This document shows, one piece after another, positions 22,643 through 35,085 of a stretch of DNA of 64,000 bases (position 1 is the first letter of the stretch; the number at the start of each line of letters is the position of its first letter). This DNA comes from Cryptomeria japonica (taxonomy: Eukaryota > Streptophyta > Pinopsida > Cupressales > Cupressaceae): the NCBI RefSeq assembly GCF_030272615.1, contig NC_081415.1:265767925-265831924 (forward strand). The letters run 5' to 3'. Made by a program: the position numbers and the translations under genes. Below the pieces are notes generated by a model. That model searched no databases. It had not been told where the DNA came from and worked only from the letters and a program-made list of their open reading frames with translations.

Positions 22643-24943
22643 ATGGTTGAAACCCATCTTCAAAAATCTAGGAGAGAAACTAAAGAGGCTCAAGAGTTCG
22701 CAAACATGAGTTCTTATGAATACGACAATGATATCTTTTTCAATTCTGATCATACTACATTACTTGAAATGGATGCCTATAGAAACATTCCAAATGTTGA
22801 GAACATGGACACTATAAACAACAATGCTACACAAAATGACAATGTGGACAACTTTTCAGTACATTCAGCAGATGTGGAAGACTCCATTATGAATCCCCAT
22901 TTCAATCGATTGGTTGAGGAAATAATGAGGAGGGATAGACAATACTTCTTACAAATGATGGCACAAAGTGGAGCCAAGATACCTCATGATTTTGACATGT
23001 CTCAAATAATGGAACATAGGCCTTTGCAACAACCTCACTCCAATATGGATCAAAGGAGACCTAATAGTGGAGGAAATAGAGGACCACATATGGTACCTGA
23101 ATCACCATCAGCTTTGCTTCAAAAACCAGAGGTCCCACATACACATGGTCAAACATATGATACTTACCTTCGTAGACCATTATGGAAGTCTTATGCAGAC
23201 AAATATGCTCAATCACATACTAATGCTAAGGAAAAACCATGAAAACAATTGGATGTTCAAAGGCATGCTCAAAATTTGGACACAAGGAAACCTCATGTCA
23301 AATTTGGGGGCAACACAATGGAACATGACATGCCTGTAGAATATGGTATACATGCACAAAATAGATATGGTGTTCCTCAACATGAATCTATCCTAAGTGG
23401 TCCATATACGCAGCATCATTACATACCTCCTCCATATGAACATATGTATGATCAATATCATCCATATATGCAACATGCTCCTCCTCCAATTGGTGCCTCA
23501 AGCATGGGGTATGGTCCAAGAAGTCGATCTCCACCTAAGAGCAATTTGGAGCAACAAATCAGGGACTTATAAAAGAAAATGGAGGACATAAATACACCAA
23601 AGCCAACATACACAATGAGAGACATATGTCCTTATCCATTCGACAGGAGCATTCCAATGCCTCCTTTTCCTACACACTTTGTGACGCCTAAATTTGATAA
23701 GTATAGAGGAAAAGGGGATCCTAAGGCACACATAAGACAATTTTTCACAGCTTGCATTGAGGTAGCAGTAGAAGAGACATATTTGATGAGATTATTCCCA
23801 CAAAGCTTAGGTGATCAAGCTATGGAATGGTTCTCCCAACTTCCACCTGGAATTAAGTCATGGGGTGACTTAGCAGAGGCATTTATTCAACATTTCTCCT
23901 ACAACATAGAGACAGACATATCAGTCACTACTTTGTGCAACACCAAGCAAAAAGAGGGAGAGTCTTTTGCATCATTTTTACAAAGATGGAGAAATATAGC
24001 CAACAGATGCTCTTGTGAAATCCCACAAAAACAAATGGTAGAAATGTTCACCCAGAATGTTAACAAAGACATTGGCTATGATCTAAGAAAAGCTTGTTTG
24101 TCCACCTTCAAGGACGTCATTGAAAAGGGCTTAGCGACAAAAAAGGTCCTAATTGAACAAGGAGTCATTAAGATATTCAAGGAAAACAAAGATGACTTTA
24201 AAGGAAAAGACAAGCCAAGATTTTGGAATAAAAATAAGAACACAGTCAATGATGGTGTTGTTGATGCCAACACAGTGCGACCCAAATTCATTTTTTCTGG
24301 ATCAAGTTCTACAAACAATCAAGTGAATACTCAAACAACTTCCAGATCATGAAGGAAGTACACCCCATTGGGAGAACCACTTGAGTCAGTCTTCAAAAAG
24401 CTAGTGGCAAACAAGGTAATCACAGTTCCATATTTTCCTCCATATGAACCAAAGGTTAAACCAAATTGGTGGAATGATGATGAGTATTGTGAATTTCATA
24501 AGAGCAAGGGTCATAAGACAGGAAATTGTCATCGACTGAAGAACATCATACAAGATCTCATTGATAGAGGTGACATTGAGATTGAGGGACATTCATCCAA
24601 TCAAGAACATGAGATGTTTAAGGAACCATTCCCAAAACATGACAAGGGAAAAGCTAAAGCCACAGATGACCAAACCAACTATACCAGAGCATCCTATAAC
24701 TATGATTCAACTATCAATCACATATCGATGGACAATTATGTCTCTACCATTATCATCAAGGACAAAGCATCTAAGAATTCTACTCAAAGACCCAAGATTG
24801 TCCTAAAAGGTGTTGGATCTTCTTCGGAACCTACCTCTGAATGTCATGTTACAACTCGCCGAAGTAAATTCACTTTGCAAGGTGCTCCAACTGAAAACAC
24901 CGCTTCTTCATCAACCAAACCTAAGTATGACCTTGTAGAATAG
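22643..24943 (+). pseudogene. gag: Gypsy T Gag (capsid and nucleocapsid)
   Basis: One frame runs from ATG 22643 (MVETHLQKSRRETKEAQEF) through gag and on into protease, broken by stops at 23240, 23570, 24350 and 24941. After an acidic N-terminal region, the capsid domain (Retrotrans_gag) shows FDKYRGKGDPKAHIRQFFTA, LMRLFPQSLGDQAMEWFSQL, GDLAEAFIQHFSYN and ESFASFLQRWRNIANRC. The nucleocapsid end carries YCEFHKSKGHKTGNCHRLKN, the Tat/Athila-like CxFHxxxGHxTxxC knuckle. The stops fit single C-to-T changes. Gag would build the particle; here only read-through or a helper could provide the full protein. Confidence 0.9.
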
Positions 24944-25075
24944 TTAGGGAAGACACCCGCACTCATCTCTATCCTTGAGCTCTTACGTATATCCCCCGCA
25001 CATAAATCTATTCTTGACAAAATCTTGAGAGATACTGTTGTTCCTACTGATCTGAACGTGGATTAGTTTCAAGCC

Positions 25076-25636
25076 ATGGTGGGATACCTTTCCATTCCAC
25101 ACTCCCTTACTTTCACAGAAGCCGATGACGCATCCGTAAGTCAGCCACATAATGCACCATTACACATTGAAGCCTTCATACACAAACATAGAATCAAACG
25201 AATCCTAATAGATGGAGGAGCAGGTCTGAACATTTGTACATTGAGCACTATTAAACAATTGGGATATTCTGATAAAGCTGTGAATTCTATAAACAAAATT
25301 ACCATCAAGGCATATGATGATGAAGAGCGTTCATCCAAAGGCACGGTCACCTTACCTCTCAGAGTTGGGCCCATTACAAAGGATGTGGTTTTTCAGGTCC
25401 TTGATCTAGATCTCGCATACAACATACTCTTGGGATGTCCTTGGATTCATGAGATGAGTGCAATACCATCTACATATCATCGATGTATCAAGTTTCCACA
25501 CAATGGAGTTGAAATAACAATTAATGCTGACCCAAATCCATTCATATATTGCAACAATCTGCGACCTAGATCAGAAATAACAATTCCAGCTAATCGAGAA
25601 GTTGTTCCATCTTCAGCATATGTGGATCTGGAATAA
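25076..25636 (+). pseudogene. pro: Gypsy T aspartic protease
   Basis: Same frame as gag, after a TAG at about 25064. HKHRIKRILIDGGAGLNICT holds the active-site triad as D-G-G, a variant usual in this gypsy branch rather than DSG/DTG. The fold continues with IKAYDDEERSSKGTVTLPLR and YNILLGCPWIHEMSAIPST, the second hydrophobic motif with the conserved LLG-x-PW. It ends with a TAA at 25634 and is directly followed by the next in-frame segment. The upstream segment GKTPALISILELLRISPAHK is the usual gag-protease linker. Confidence 0.88.
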
Positions 25637-25693
25637 TTAAAAGCTTCAACATCAAAGCAAACAAAACTAAAAGAAAATTTCAAGTTTAAAGAC

Positions 25694-26761
25694 ATGGAAT
25701 GTGGTGAGTATATCTTTCATGTTGAGCAACTCCCACTATCTCCTAACACATTCAGTCAACATGAACAATCTACAAACAATTTGCAATATCAAGGAATTGG
25801 GTGTGAACCACCTAGTGTTGTGGCTACTAAGTCTGAATGCAAATCTCCTCTAGTGGTGCAAGCAACTCTTGATATCAATAGTCCTAAGAGTGGTTCCAGC
25901 GAAAAATCTATTGAGCATATTGCCAACCCTCTTGAGAACTCACATAGCCTTACCATTTCATCTACTCATTCCATTTCCACTCCACTTCCAGACTTGGATC
26001 AACAAGAATCACAAAAGCCCTTACTTATTGGGGATCAAAAATCAAGCTATGAACAGAAAAAACTAAAAGTCAAAATTAAAGAAAAGTCCTTTAGTCCAAA
26101 TCAAAATCAAAAGCTACTGGACTCTGCAAAAATCAAAGTCAAGGATAAAACTTCTATAAAAGAAAAAGAACAAGAGTTGATCTCCCCTAATATCAAAATA
26201 ACTAGGGGCAAAAGTTCTAAAATTTCAAGTCAAAATGCATACTTGTTGATCCTAAGTCTCCATCATGCTATCCTACTTTCACTTCTTTTCACAATCATAA
26301 GCCTTCATCAATCATCCACTTGTTCCACATATCCTTTCCCTTCTGGCGATACATCATGGAAATTTAATGGAGCTTCCTCGAAGGAATTTGTTATTAGGGA
26401 TGCCCAAGCTTCTTTAGGTGACACGCATACGAGCTTGTGCAGTCCACACACTAGTAATTCTATCTCAGTTCCTTTATCAAGGAAGACAGTCACTCGAGCT
26501 ACACATCATTTAGTCAAGGAACGTTGTAGTTATAATCATAAGGTTAAGCCTCGCACATTTGAGGTAGGTGACTTGGTTCTCAGAGAAAATCCTAAATATC
26601 AACAAGACAGAGAGAAGAAGGGCAAGTTCAAACCAAATTGGCTTGGTCCTTACATTATTACAGCAGCATATGGATCTGGTGCATATCAGCTCTCAACTAC
26701 AGAAGGTGAACCTTTGGAGGATCCTATCAATAGCATGCACCTTCGCAGGTTCTACACATAG
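25694..26761 (+). pseudogene. pol: Gypsy T: linker fused to integrase C-terminal GPY module; RT, RNase H and integrase core missing
   Basis: A 355-codon stop-free stretch in the gag-pro frame. The first 180 codons are Ser/Lys-rich without a known fold. A hydrophobic stretch follows (AYLLILSLHHAILLSLLFTI) that could be a membrane segment. The last 90 codons are the integrase tail: HHLVKERCSYNHKVKPRTFE, VGDLVLREN, FKPNWLGPYIITAAYGSGAY and LEDPINSMHLRRFYT, the GPY/F module. About 800-1,000 codons of RT, RNase H and integrase core are absent, yet the frame is kept. Either this is an established non-autonomous form or an in-frame deletion. Confidence 0.82.
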
Positions 26762-28463
26762 CTCTTCGGAGTATCCTAATTCAAAAAATACAAAAAAATA
26801 TCAAAAATACAAAAATACAAAAAAAAATCATTACTTGGTGAAAAACTGGAAAACAGGTGCCTTTTGACACAAAAAAACATTGAAAAATCAAAAAAAGTAA
26901 AGAGAAATAATTTCGTCCAATGGTGAAAACCACTTCGGTGGTGCCCTAGGGAAGTACCATGGTGAAAACTGGGTCACCAGCGCCATGCATAGAGACATTG
27001 CTCCTCCCTCCTTCAGGATTCACTTTCATCCTTTCACTTTGCACACACTCACGACCAATTCATTCATAATAAACTTACCCATTCCCATCATGGCTTGTTA
27101 TTGATCTCCCTAAGATTGGTTAGCCATTCATAATAAACCTCCCTTTTCATCCCTTTCCATCCATAATAAATCAGACCCTATATGTGGCTAAGGCAAATCC
27201 TACGTCTAGTGATGGGTGTGGAACTGAGAACATCACATGTTTCGAGGAGTACAGTTTCTTCCAGCTTCCTTCAATCTATCCATGCACAATTCGCAATAAA
27301 GCAACATTTACATCGCCAATCCGCAATAAAGTTTTGTCTTCTCCACAATAAAGTATCAGTTTCATGGATTCAGTCAGTTTCAGATGAGACACAGCAGCAA
27401 CAATGGGCTCCAACAAATCAAATCTTTCGACAGACTCAGACAACATATGGTTCCATGCTATCTATCCTTTTTGTGAAAGTAAACATTGTGACCACAATCA
27501 AATACAACTTTATACAAGTGACAAGAGACACTAAACTTGAGGACCATAGTGGATGTTGGTGTTGAGTCTTGGTTTTCTTTTGATTTTATCTTTTTGGTGA
27601 CATGTCTTTTAGCTTTTCTGGGATGTCTTTGACTAGAGATTCTATATCTAGGATGTCTTTGACTAGAAAGGCAAGGATGTGGTATCGTCACCTATTTGTA
27701 TTTGTTGTCTGTGGATTGTCTCTTAGTAATGCTATGACTTGTCCAAGGATATGAGGACACTGTGAGTCTAGTGTGAACTAGGGCATTCCTTGTTTGTGAC
27801 TGTCTTATCTCCATGCAAACAGGTACAATGACTTTCTGGGTCGAACATATGCCTCGATTGTCATAACCTACTTGCCATAATAAAGCTCAATGATGATAAC
27901 GCACAAGAAGCTCTTTCACTTTCATATTTTCTGTCTTTCATCCCCCTTTCTTGATTAACTTTCATCGTCCTTCTCGAGTCCGCGTAGCCTGCTATCACAT
28001 GACTGAGTATAATGACACACCAAAAATATTTGCATGTCATATAGTTACACCTGCATTACCACATATAAGCATTTCATACATACAGGTAGATATTACAAGG
28101 GCATCAGATCCTGCACACAACAACTGTTAGCACAAATTACATTTTACATTTGCATTATCATATTCATTTGCATTACATACATTCACATTTGCATCATGCA
28201 TACACATATAAACGCATAAAAGAACAAAAATATTGCATTGCATCATATACATATTTGCATCCATAGCATAAAACAAACATCACATAAGAACATCTCATCA
28301 CATAGGTACACATGCATATAGCTGCCGCAAAAATGAATCATCTTGTATATATAAATAAAGTGTCATGATACAATGATGTCAAAATCATATGGCTACAAAA
28401 GCACCCGCAGGTGTCTACAATACAAAAATGGTACAAAACTAATACAAAGGGAGCCCTCTATGG
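26762..28463. other. Non-coding region of gypsy T between pol remnant and antisense ORF tail
   Basis: No credible gene. It begins with an A-rich tract (26780-26900) and has repeated ggtgaaaac...ggtg phrases at 26930-26980. It ends with a stretch rich in catttgcat-type words (28030-28260). It probably contains the 3' ends of both convergent transcription units. Confidence 0.5.
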
Positions 28464-29261
28464 CTATGATGAACTCCCTCCCTTGGAGCCGCCTAGCCTC
28501 GGTGGAATCTGAGCCCCTAAAGGACCCGCCCCAGGATCATCCTGCCTATCCCCTCTATCTGGTGGTGGTGGAGGGCCCATAACCCCACCACTCGATGCCT
28601 GTCTCCTCCGGCTCCCTCCCGTAGTCGTCACTGTACACGATGGTCTATGGAAGCTCCTTGCCCACTGATCTGTTGGCACTGCACCATAGTAGAGGTCCCT
28701 CCAGTAGGCTATCTCCTCTCCTGCCCGCAAGACATAAGCATATCCTACCCCTGTATCCTCAGCAGCCTGTCTCCCAGCCCTCAGTGCTGTCTCAGCCTCT
28801 GTATAGCACTGGATAGCCTGATCTCACTCCTGCTTAGTATCTCTAAGCCTCATCCTGAGCCGATCCCTCTCCCTCTCCAGCTCCTAGATCTCATCTACCT
28901 GGCTCTGGCAGATCTCCCTCAGATCTAGTAGCTTAGCCTCCACTGGGTCAACCCCCTCTGCCTCTGCCGGTGGCTCCCCCTCTGCGGGTGCCTGCCACTG
29001 TACCTGTACCTGTACTGGTGCCTGTACTGGTACCTATCTCTATCTCTATCCCTATCCCTATATCTATACCTTCCTGGGACCCTGTGCTGCTGGCACCTGT
29101 AAAGGCAATCCACCGCGACCCCTCACCACCCAAGCCTGCCTCTCCTCTCCACCCTCCCTCCGAGGTGCAACCTGCCTCTCTCCAACTACTCCCCTCCTCC
29201 TTCGTTGGCCTCTGCCCCCATCACCTCCACCCTCCTCATCATCTCCCCCCCCATCTCAATC
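28464..29261 (-). pseudogene. Antisense PMD ORF of gypsy T, C-terminal tail
   Basis: Minus-strand continuation of the ORF at 39129-40265 after removal of chromovirus C. Joining the flanks gives ...FPRLTDPGEALD, a TGA, then DGGGDDEEGGGDGGRGQ in the same frame. A coiled-coil stretch follows (AKLLDLREICQSQVDE, ELERERDRLRMRLRDTKQE, QCYTEAETALRAGRQAAE) and a Gly/Pro/Ser-rich end (PPPPPDRGDRQDDPG ... SKGGSSS). A short pyrimidine-rich microsatellite (28985-29075) breaks the frame with several stops. PMD proteins of transposons often carry such a disordered or coiled tail. Confidence 0.68.
28985..29075. repeat. Low-complexity tract (tacctg/tatctc/tatccc)
   Basis: Short runs of cctgta/ctggta, then ctatct and ccctat units inside the antisense ORF tail. 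They introduce stops in its frame and suggest slippage expansion. Confidence 0.75.
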
Positions 29262-29266
29262 TAATG

Positions 29267-31864
29267 TGATGAGGAGGGATGACAGAAGGTTAGTCTTCTT
29301 TGAGGTTGGTGGGCTTTTGTTCTCAATGTTCTTCCCAAATCAATCCCTAGGCACAAATGGGATTCTTCTAAACCTTTCTCCTATCTCCTCCTCTCTATTC
29401 AACACTACTTGCACCCTATTGTATTGGAAATAACTCCTCCTTACCTTCCATGCTAAGGCATTCAAGTCTAAAATGAGGTCTTCTTGAGTGTCACCAAAAA
29501 TGAACAAGTTTGGTTGTCCAACTAGCTGAATCTCCTCTCTTCCCCGAATGGGCAACTGTTGGAGAACCATGGTTTACCTAATCTTATTTTCTCCTTTAAG
29601 GATTTCAATCATATTAATCTATTGATTGAACATCTGGATAGGTCTACAAGGTATGATGACTGTCCTTCACTTCTCAAGAATGGAAATTTCTCAATTTGAG
29701 ACAAGGAACGTAGGGTTACTCAAAGCAACTTTCTAGGTGCAAAAGGTCAATTTGATCAAATGGCTCAATACAATGCTTTGGATATTGTAGTAGGGTGTCT
29801 TAGGTCTCTACTCATCAATTTTGATGATTTGAAACAACCAATTTCTTCCCCTTCCTTACCGATTTCATGAATTGGTCAAATTTGCTCCAAAAAGGCTACT
29901 AGAATTAGCCCTAGTTTTTAGTGAAATTTGTTCACCCTGCTCAAACTGGTAAACTTCATGACAAACCCTTGGAGATGTGGTCATTTGATGTTGAAAGCTC
30001 AAGGATTTTTTCTATGGCAAGTACTGTACGGACTGTTTTAGTGCTATCCCACAAAATAGGCACTTTTCAAGGGTTTTTAAGAGTTTTGGTGAGGGTTTGC
30101 GAATTAAAGGTTACCTCCATGATGCTAGACCCAAATTAAAGGTTTCAAAACTTGCTATGATATATACCAAACACTCCCAATGATTCAAATCTTATCTTAG
30201 AACACTGACATTATGACAAATAAATGCCATACTGCTGCCCTTACACAGAAAAAACAGTCTAGAGGCCTGGGACAGCAATGTTTTTAAGGTTTTGCATTCA
30301 TTTTGAACATTTGTAAACCATATACAATGAAAGTATATCATATATGGATGCAACAAAGACTTAAAATGAGTGTGAACACCCTGCAAAGCAAATAAGAAGG
30401 GATCTTTATAACTGTTGTTCATAAACTGCCATCATTGCACTTTGACAGTATTAACACTGTTACACTTGTTTTCTTTATTTTAATTCACTTCTTCACTCTG
30501 TCCCTGGCCTGCAAAAAGGTGTTAATGGCAAGGTAAAACAATATATATATCCTCTTCAAGGATCTTGTAAATTTGAACACTTAAGAAGATGCCTCAAAAC
30601 ATGACAGCATTATGAGACTGTGACAAAGAAATACACCTTTCTAGGATCCTTATTTAGGTCCTTTACAATCAAATGGTGTACCCTGTCTTTTTAACCTTGA
30701 AAACACTTACAAATACATTCCCATGATGCATAAAGAGAAATCCATTATTCCATGCTATCCATTTGGGAGGTTGGCAATGAGGTTTTATCCATGAAATAGT
30801 GACACACTGTTTTTACAATCTGATTACACCTTTGCTTCTTGTAACCAACCAAGTCATGAGAGAGACAAGGATGGTGGAATACAATGAAGACTCTTGCCAA
30901 CTTAATTCTTCATCAAACTATCAAAGTACAGTGCTATGAACAGCAAAGTACCATTCAAACAACTTTAAGGATACCCAAGCCAAGTTGCTCACTCCACATA
31001 CTTGCCATGGATTTACAAACACTTGTACATTGCTAGAAATGGAAAATGGATGTATGGTATAGTATGTACAGATCCAAAAAATTCCCTCAAAGCCATGGAT
31101 GAAGAGACCTTGAAGAAATTAGTTGGACCATGAATAATCTTCCATTGGAACCACAAAACAATGCCTTTTTCAAGAGCACTTCAAACAAAACTTGTTCCAA
31201 ACCCCAAGAAAAGATCAGAGATCACTACTAAAACATCAAGAGAGATCACAGCAATGAAAAACAGGAGTAGTACGGACTCATGGAGCCATGGTACGGACTG
31301 TACTCTCAAAAGTGCAGAAAATTAGTTAAAAACTCACAAAAATGAGAGCAAAATAAGTATTTCTCTTAATTTTCCAAAACGAACAACCCATACAATGATT
31401 GGAACATGGTTTATATACATGTGCCAAATTGTTGAAGCCCTTGTACGGACAGGTACAGGTTGGAACTAACCAAAACCACCAAAAACCACTTTTTTGACAA
31501 CTTTTGACAACTTTTGTTGCTCAAAAATTGCATTTTGACTTCTGGTGACTTGGCACTCAAACCAATGACTCAAAATCATCTAGAAACACTAAATAAACAT
31601 GCTCCAATGCCTTTCAAGGCTTTCCAACATCAAAAATTCAAAAATGCTCATTTGGACCCAAAATTGACAATTTTTAGCCTGCCGAGCAAAAAAACAAAAA
31701 TCTTGGAAACTCTTAAACACAAATGAGTTCCAAGCCTTATTACACCACAAAACAAACCTATTAAACCTACTAGAAGCATAAAATAAACACACATGCTTAA
31801 TTTGTAATAAAATGTTATACCTGCTAGGATTTGAGCATTCAAGTGCTCAGGTGCTCCTGCACCA
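29267..31864 (-). repeat. 3' LTR of chromovirus C
   Basis: 2,598 bp, the same length as 36526-39123. The small frames inside it (for example 30192-30422 and 31514-31726) are duplicated in the partner LTR and are not taken as genes. Confidence 0.95.
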
Positions 31865-31880
31865 TACTCCCCTAAGGACA
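31865..31880 (-). other. Polypurine tract of chromovirus C
   Basis: The minus strand reads TGTCCTTAGGGGAGTA directly before the 3' LTR start TGGTGCAGGA. Confidence 0.7.
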
Positions 31881-31889
31881 AAGAAGTCA

Positions 31890-33378
31890 TGTGACTCCTT
31901 TGGGCAGTAAAGAAAGAGGAATTCCAGCTTTGAGAAAGTCACTTTCAGGTATCCATGTGGCTTTAGAAGCTAGTTTATCCTTCCACTTGATGAGATGCTC
32001 CAAGTAGGTATGGTGTCTTGTCTTTTTGATGATTCTTGAATCTAGTACCTGCTGAGGAATGGGAGTAGAAGAAGAGGGGAGAGAAAGATCAGAAAGGGAA
32101 TGAGAAAGATCTTAAACTCTTTGTGAATCTGTTGGTAGCTCCCCTTTGAATGGCACCAAATCTGCAACATTGAAAATAGGAGACATAGAAACTTCATTAG
32201 GCAAATCAACTTTGTAAGCATTATGGCCATATTTAGCCAAGATTTTGCATGGTCCTACTCTTCTCATTTGCAACTTAGTAGGCACTCCTTTCTATAACCA
32301 TGACTTGTTGAGATGGACCATCACATAATCACCCACTGAAAATTGAACATCTCTTTTTGAAGCATCAACTCTCCTTAACTTTTTGAGTAGTTTCCTGTAA
32401 AGACTTCTGTACCTGCTCATGAATTTCTTTCATAGATTGTGCCATATCTTCTGCTGTACCACTCACTTGCTGCAAATTAGTTACATCATTTAACTCAAAA
32501 ACACCTCTAGGATGCATTCCATAAATAATCTGAAATGGGCTCTTACCAGTGGATCTGTTTACACTGTCATTGTATGCAAACTCTGCCTGATGGATGAGTT
32601 GATCCCAACTTTGCCCATATTCTTTGGTAAGACATCTGAGTAGATTACCCAATGTTCTGTTCACCACTTCTGTTTGGCCATTTGTCTGTGGATGGTAAGC
32701 TGAGCCAAAAGACAAGTTAGTACCCAATTTCTTCCATAAAGTTTTCCAAAAATGACCCAAAAACTTAGCATCTCTATCAGATACAATGCTGGATGGCAAA
32801 CCATGAATTCTTACAACTTCCTTAAAGAAAAGAAAAGCAATGTGACTAGCATCATTAGTAGTTTTGCAAGGTATGAAATGTGCCATTTTACTGAATCTGT
32901 CAACAACCACAAAAATACCTACCACAAAATCCATACTGATGCAATCCCAAGGCCTAGAAGGTATGGGAAGAGGCTGATACAAACTAGCATTAGTGCTAGT
33001 ACCCTTGGCTTTCTGACATACCATGCATTGCTCAGCATATTTCCTAACATCTGCCTGCATCTTAGGCCAAAAATAGTGCCTCTGAACCAATTCCAAAGTC
33101 TTATTAAGACCAAAGTGACCACTCAAGCAACCATTGTGCTTTTCCTATATCAGATTCTCCCTCATTGAACCTTTTGGCACACACAGCTGTCCACTCCTAA
33201 ATAACAATCTATTCTGCAAAGAATAGTCAACATATTCACTATGAAAAGTATTCTGAAAATCTTGACAAACTTTGTAAATATCAGCAAAATCAGAATCATG
33301 TGGATATAAATCCTTAAAACATTCTATACCAATACTTCTAATCTGAATTTCTTGAATAGTAAGTAACCTTCTACTCAA
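31890..33378 (-). pseudogene. pol: Chromovirus C integrase and chromodomain, frameshifted
   Basis: Starts in ADALSRRLLTIQEI after the RNase H stop. A TAG separates RENLI from EKHNGCLSGHFGLNKTLELV. The zinc-binding HHCC region (GHFGLNKTL...CMVCQKAKG) is present. In the core, MDFVVG runs straight into IFVVVDRFSKMAHFIP, missing about ten residues normally found after the first catalytic Asp. SDRDAKFLGHFWKTL and HPQTNGQTEVVNRTLGNLL hold the second Asp and the Glu. A one-base deletion near 32362 shifts the frame before the GPY region (RDVQFSVGDYVMVHLNKSW, RVGPCKILAKYGHNAYKVD). A chromodomain is readable at about 32040-31910 (HTYLEHLIKWKDKLASKATW, IPESDFLKAGIP). Confidence 0.9.
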
Positions 33379-33399
33379 TGCATCAGCTACTTTATTGCA

Positions 33400-35076
33400 C
33401 TATCCTTTCTTATGCTTCAAAGTAAAGGTATATGCTTGCAAAGACTCTACCCATTTAACATGTCTGTGACTAAGCTTATCCTGTGAATTGAGAAAACTAA
33501 GTGCCTGGTTGTCAGTGTAAACCACAAATTCTTTAGGAAGAAGGTAATGCCTCCATTTCCTAAGTTCCTGAACCAAAGCATACATTTCAAGATCATATGA
33601 AGAATATTTCTTCTTAGCATCATTAAGCTTTTCACTGAAAAATGCAACAGGTCTATTATCCTGACTCAAAACAACACCAATAGCAATATTACTTGCATCA
33701 CACTCTAAGGTAAACAATTTATCAAAACTAGGTAGAATCAACACTGGTTGGGTAGCAACTCTGACTTTCAACAATTCAAATCCCCTGTTGGCTGCTTCTG
33801 TCCACTGAAATTTCACTTTCACACCACCCTTAATGGTTTCCAACATAGGTGCACATATTTCACTGAAACCTCTAATGAACTTCCTATAAAATTGAGCAAG
33901 TCCATGAAAACTCTTGACATCACTAGCATTCTTAAGGGTTGGCCAATTAACTATGGCTTCTACCTTATCTAGATCCATCTTCAAATCACCCCCTGAAACA
34001 ACAAAACCCAAATAGACCAGCTCTTGCTTAAGGAAATCACATTTTTCTAGGTTGATAGTAAGTTGTTCATCATTCAATCTTTGTAAGACAATCTGCAAAT
34101 GTTGGAGGTGTTCTTCCTTGGTTTGACTGAAAATTAAGATGTCATCAAGGTACACAACTACAAACATGCCTATGAAGTCATGTAACACCTCATTCATCAA
34201 TCTCATAAATGTACTGGGTGCATTTGTTAACCCAAATGGCATGACTAGCCATTCATACAACCCCTCATTTGTCTTGAAAGCTGTTTTCCATTCATCTCCC
34301 TCTTTGATGCGGATTTGATGATAACCACTTTTTAGGTCTATCTTACTAAAATATTTTGCTCCCCCTAAACAATCCATAAGATCTTCTATCCTAGGAATGG
34401 GGAATCTATACCTGATTGTGATCCTGTTTATTGCTCTTGATTCTGTACAAAGTCTCCAAGCCCCACCTTTCTTAGGTGCTAACACTGTGGGTACTGCACA
34501 TGGACTAATACTTTTTCTAATCATTCCTTGGTCTAATAGCTCTTGGATTTGTCTTGCCACTTCCTGATTTTGTTCAGGTGTCATTTTGTAAGCAGCTTTG
34601 TTTGGTAAGGATGCATTTGGGATGAAATCTATCTGGTGGCTAATGGCTCTCTGAGGAGGTAGAGAGGTTGGTTGACCATCATTAACAATTGACTTAAATT
34701 GATCTAGAAGTTGCTGCACCTCATTTGGGATTTCTATCTTCTTTTCTTTCTTTTCATCAACTGGTTTAGTTACTAATGCAAAACCTATGCCATCACCTTC
34801 TTTTAGGGTATGAATGAACTCCTTTTCACCAACTAACAAAATGTTGGGAACTTTTGGTTTGCTTCCCTCACTCTCTTCATTAAGGGACTGAATTTTATAG
34901 TTGATACCATTCTTGAGAAATGAGTATGAGTTCCTTTCACCATCATATTGTGCTTTCCTGTCAAATTGCCAAGGTCTTCCTAAAAGAAAATGACAAGCAT
35001 CCATAGGTAGTATATTGCACAAAATCTTATCTTGGTACTCACCTATGTTAAACTCTACCCATGTTTGTTCACTCAC
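33400..35076 (-). pseudogene. pol: Chromovirus C reverse transcriptase and RNase H
   Basis: A 558-codon open stretch between two TAG codons. RT shows IRKSISPCAVPTVLAPKKGG, WRLCTESRAINRITIRYRFP, KYFSKIDLKSGYHQIRIKEG, FGLTNAPSTFMRLMN and the catalytic FVVVYLDDILIFS (YLDD near 34140-34155). The thumb region (FHGLAQFYRKFIRGFSEIC) and RNase H (LECDASNIAIGVVLSQDNRP, SSYDLEMYALVQELRKWRHY, YTDNQALSFL) follow. All catalytic acidic residues appear intact, so this module would be functional if read through. The upstream part belongs to the protease-RT linker. Confidence 0.95.
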
Positions 35077-35085
35077 TAATACATG

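Noticed and set aside
28970-29269. Pro/Val/Ile-rich plus-strand frame
   Set aside because: Shadow of the antisense PMD tail and its low-complexity tract.
30192-30422. 76-codon frame duplicated at 37450-37680
   Set aside because: It is duplicated only because it lies in both LTRs of chromovirus C.
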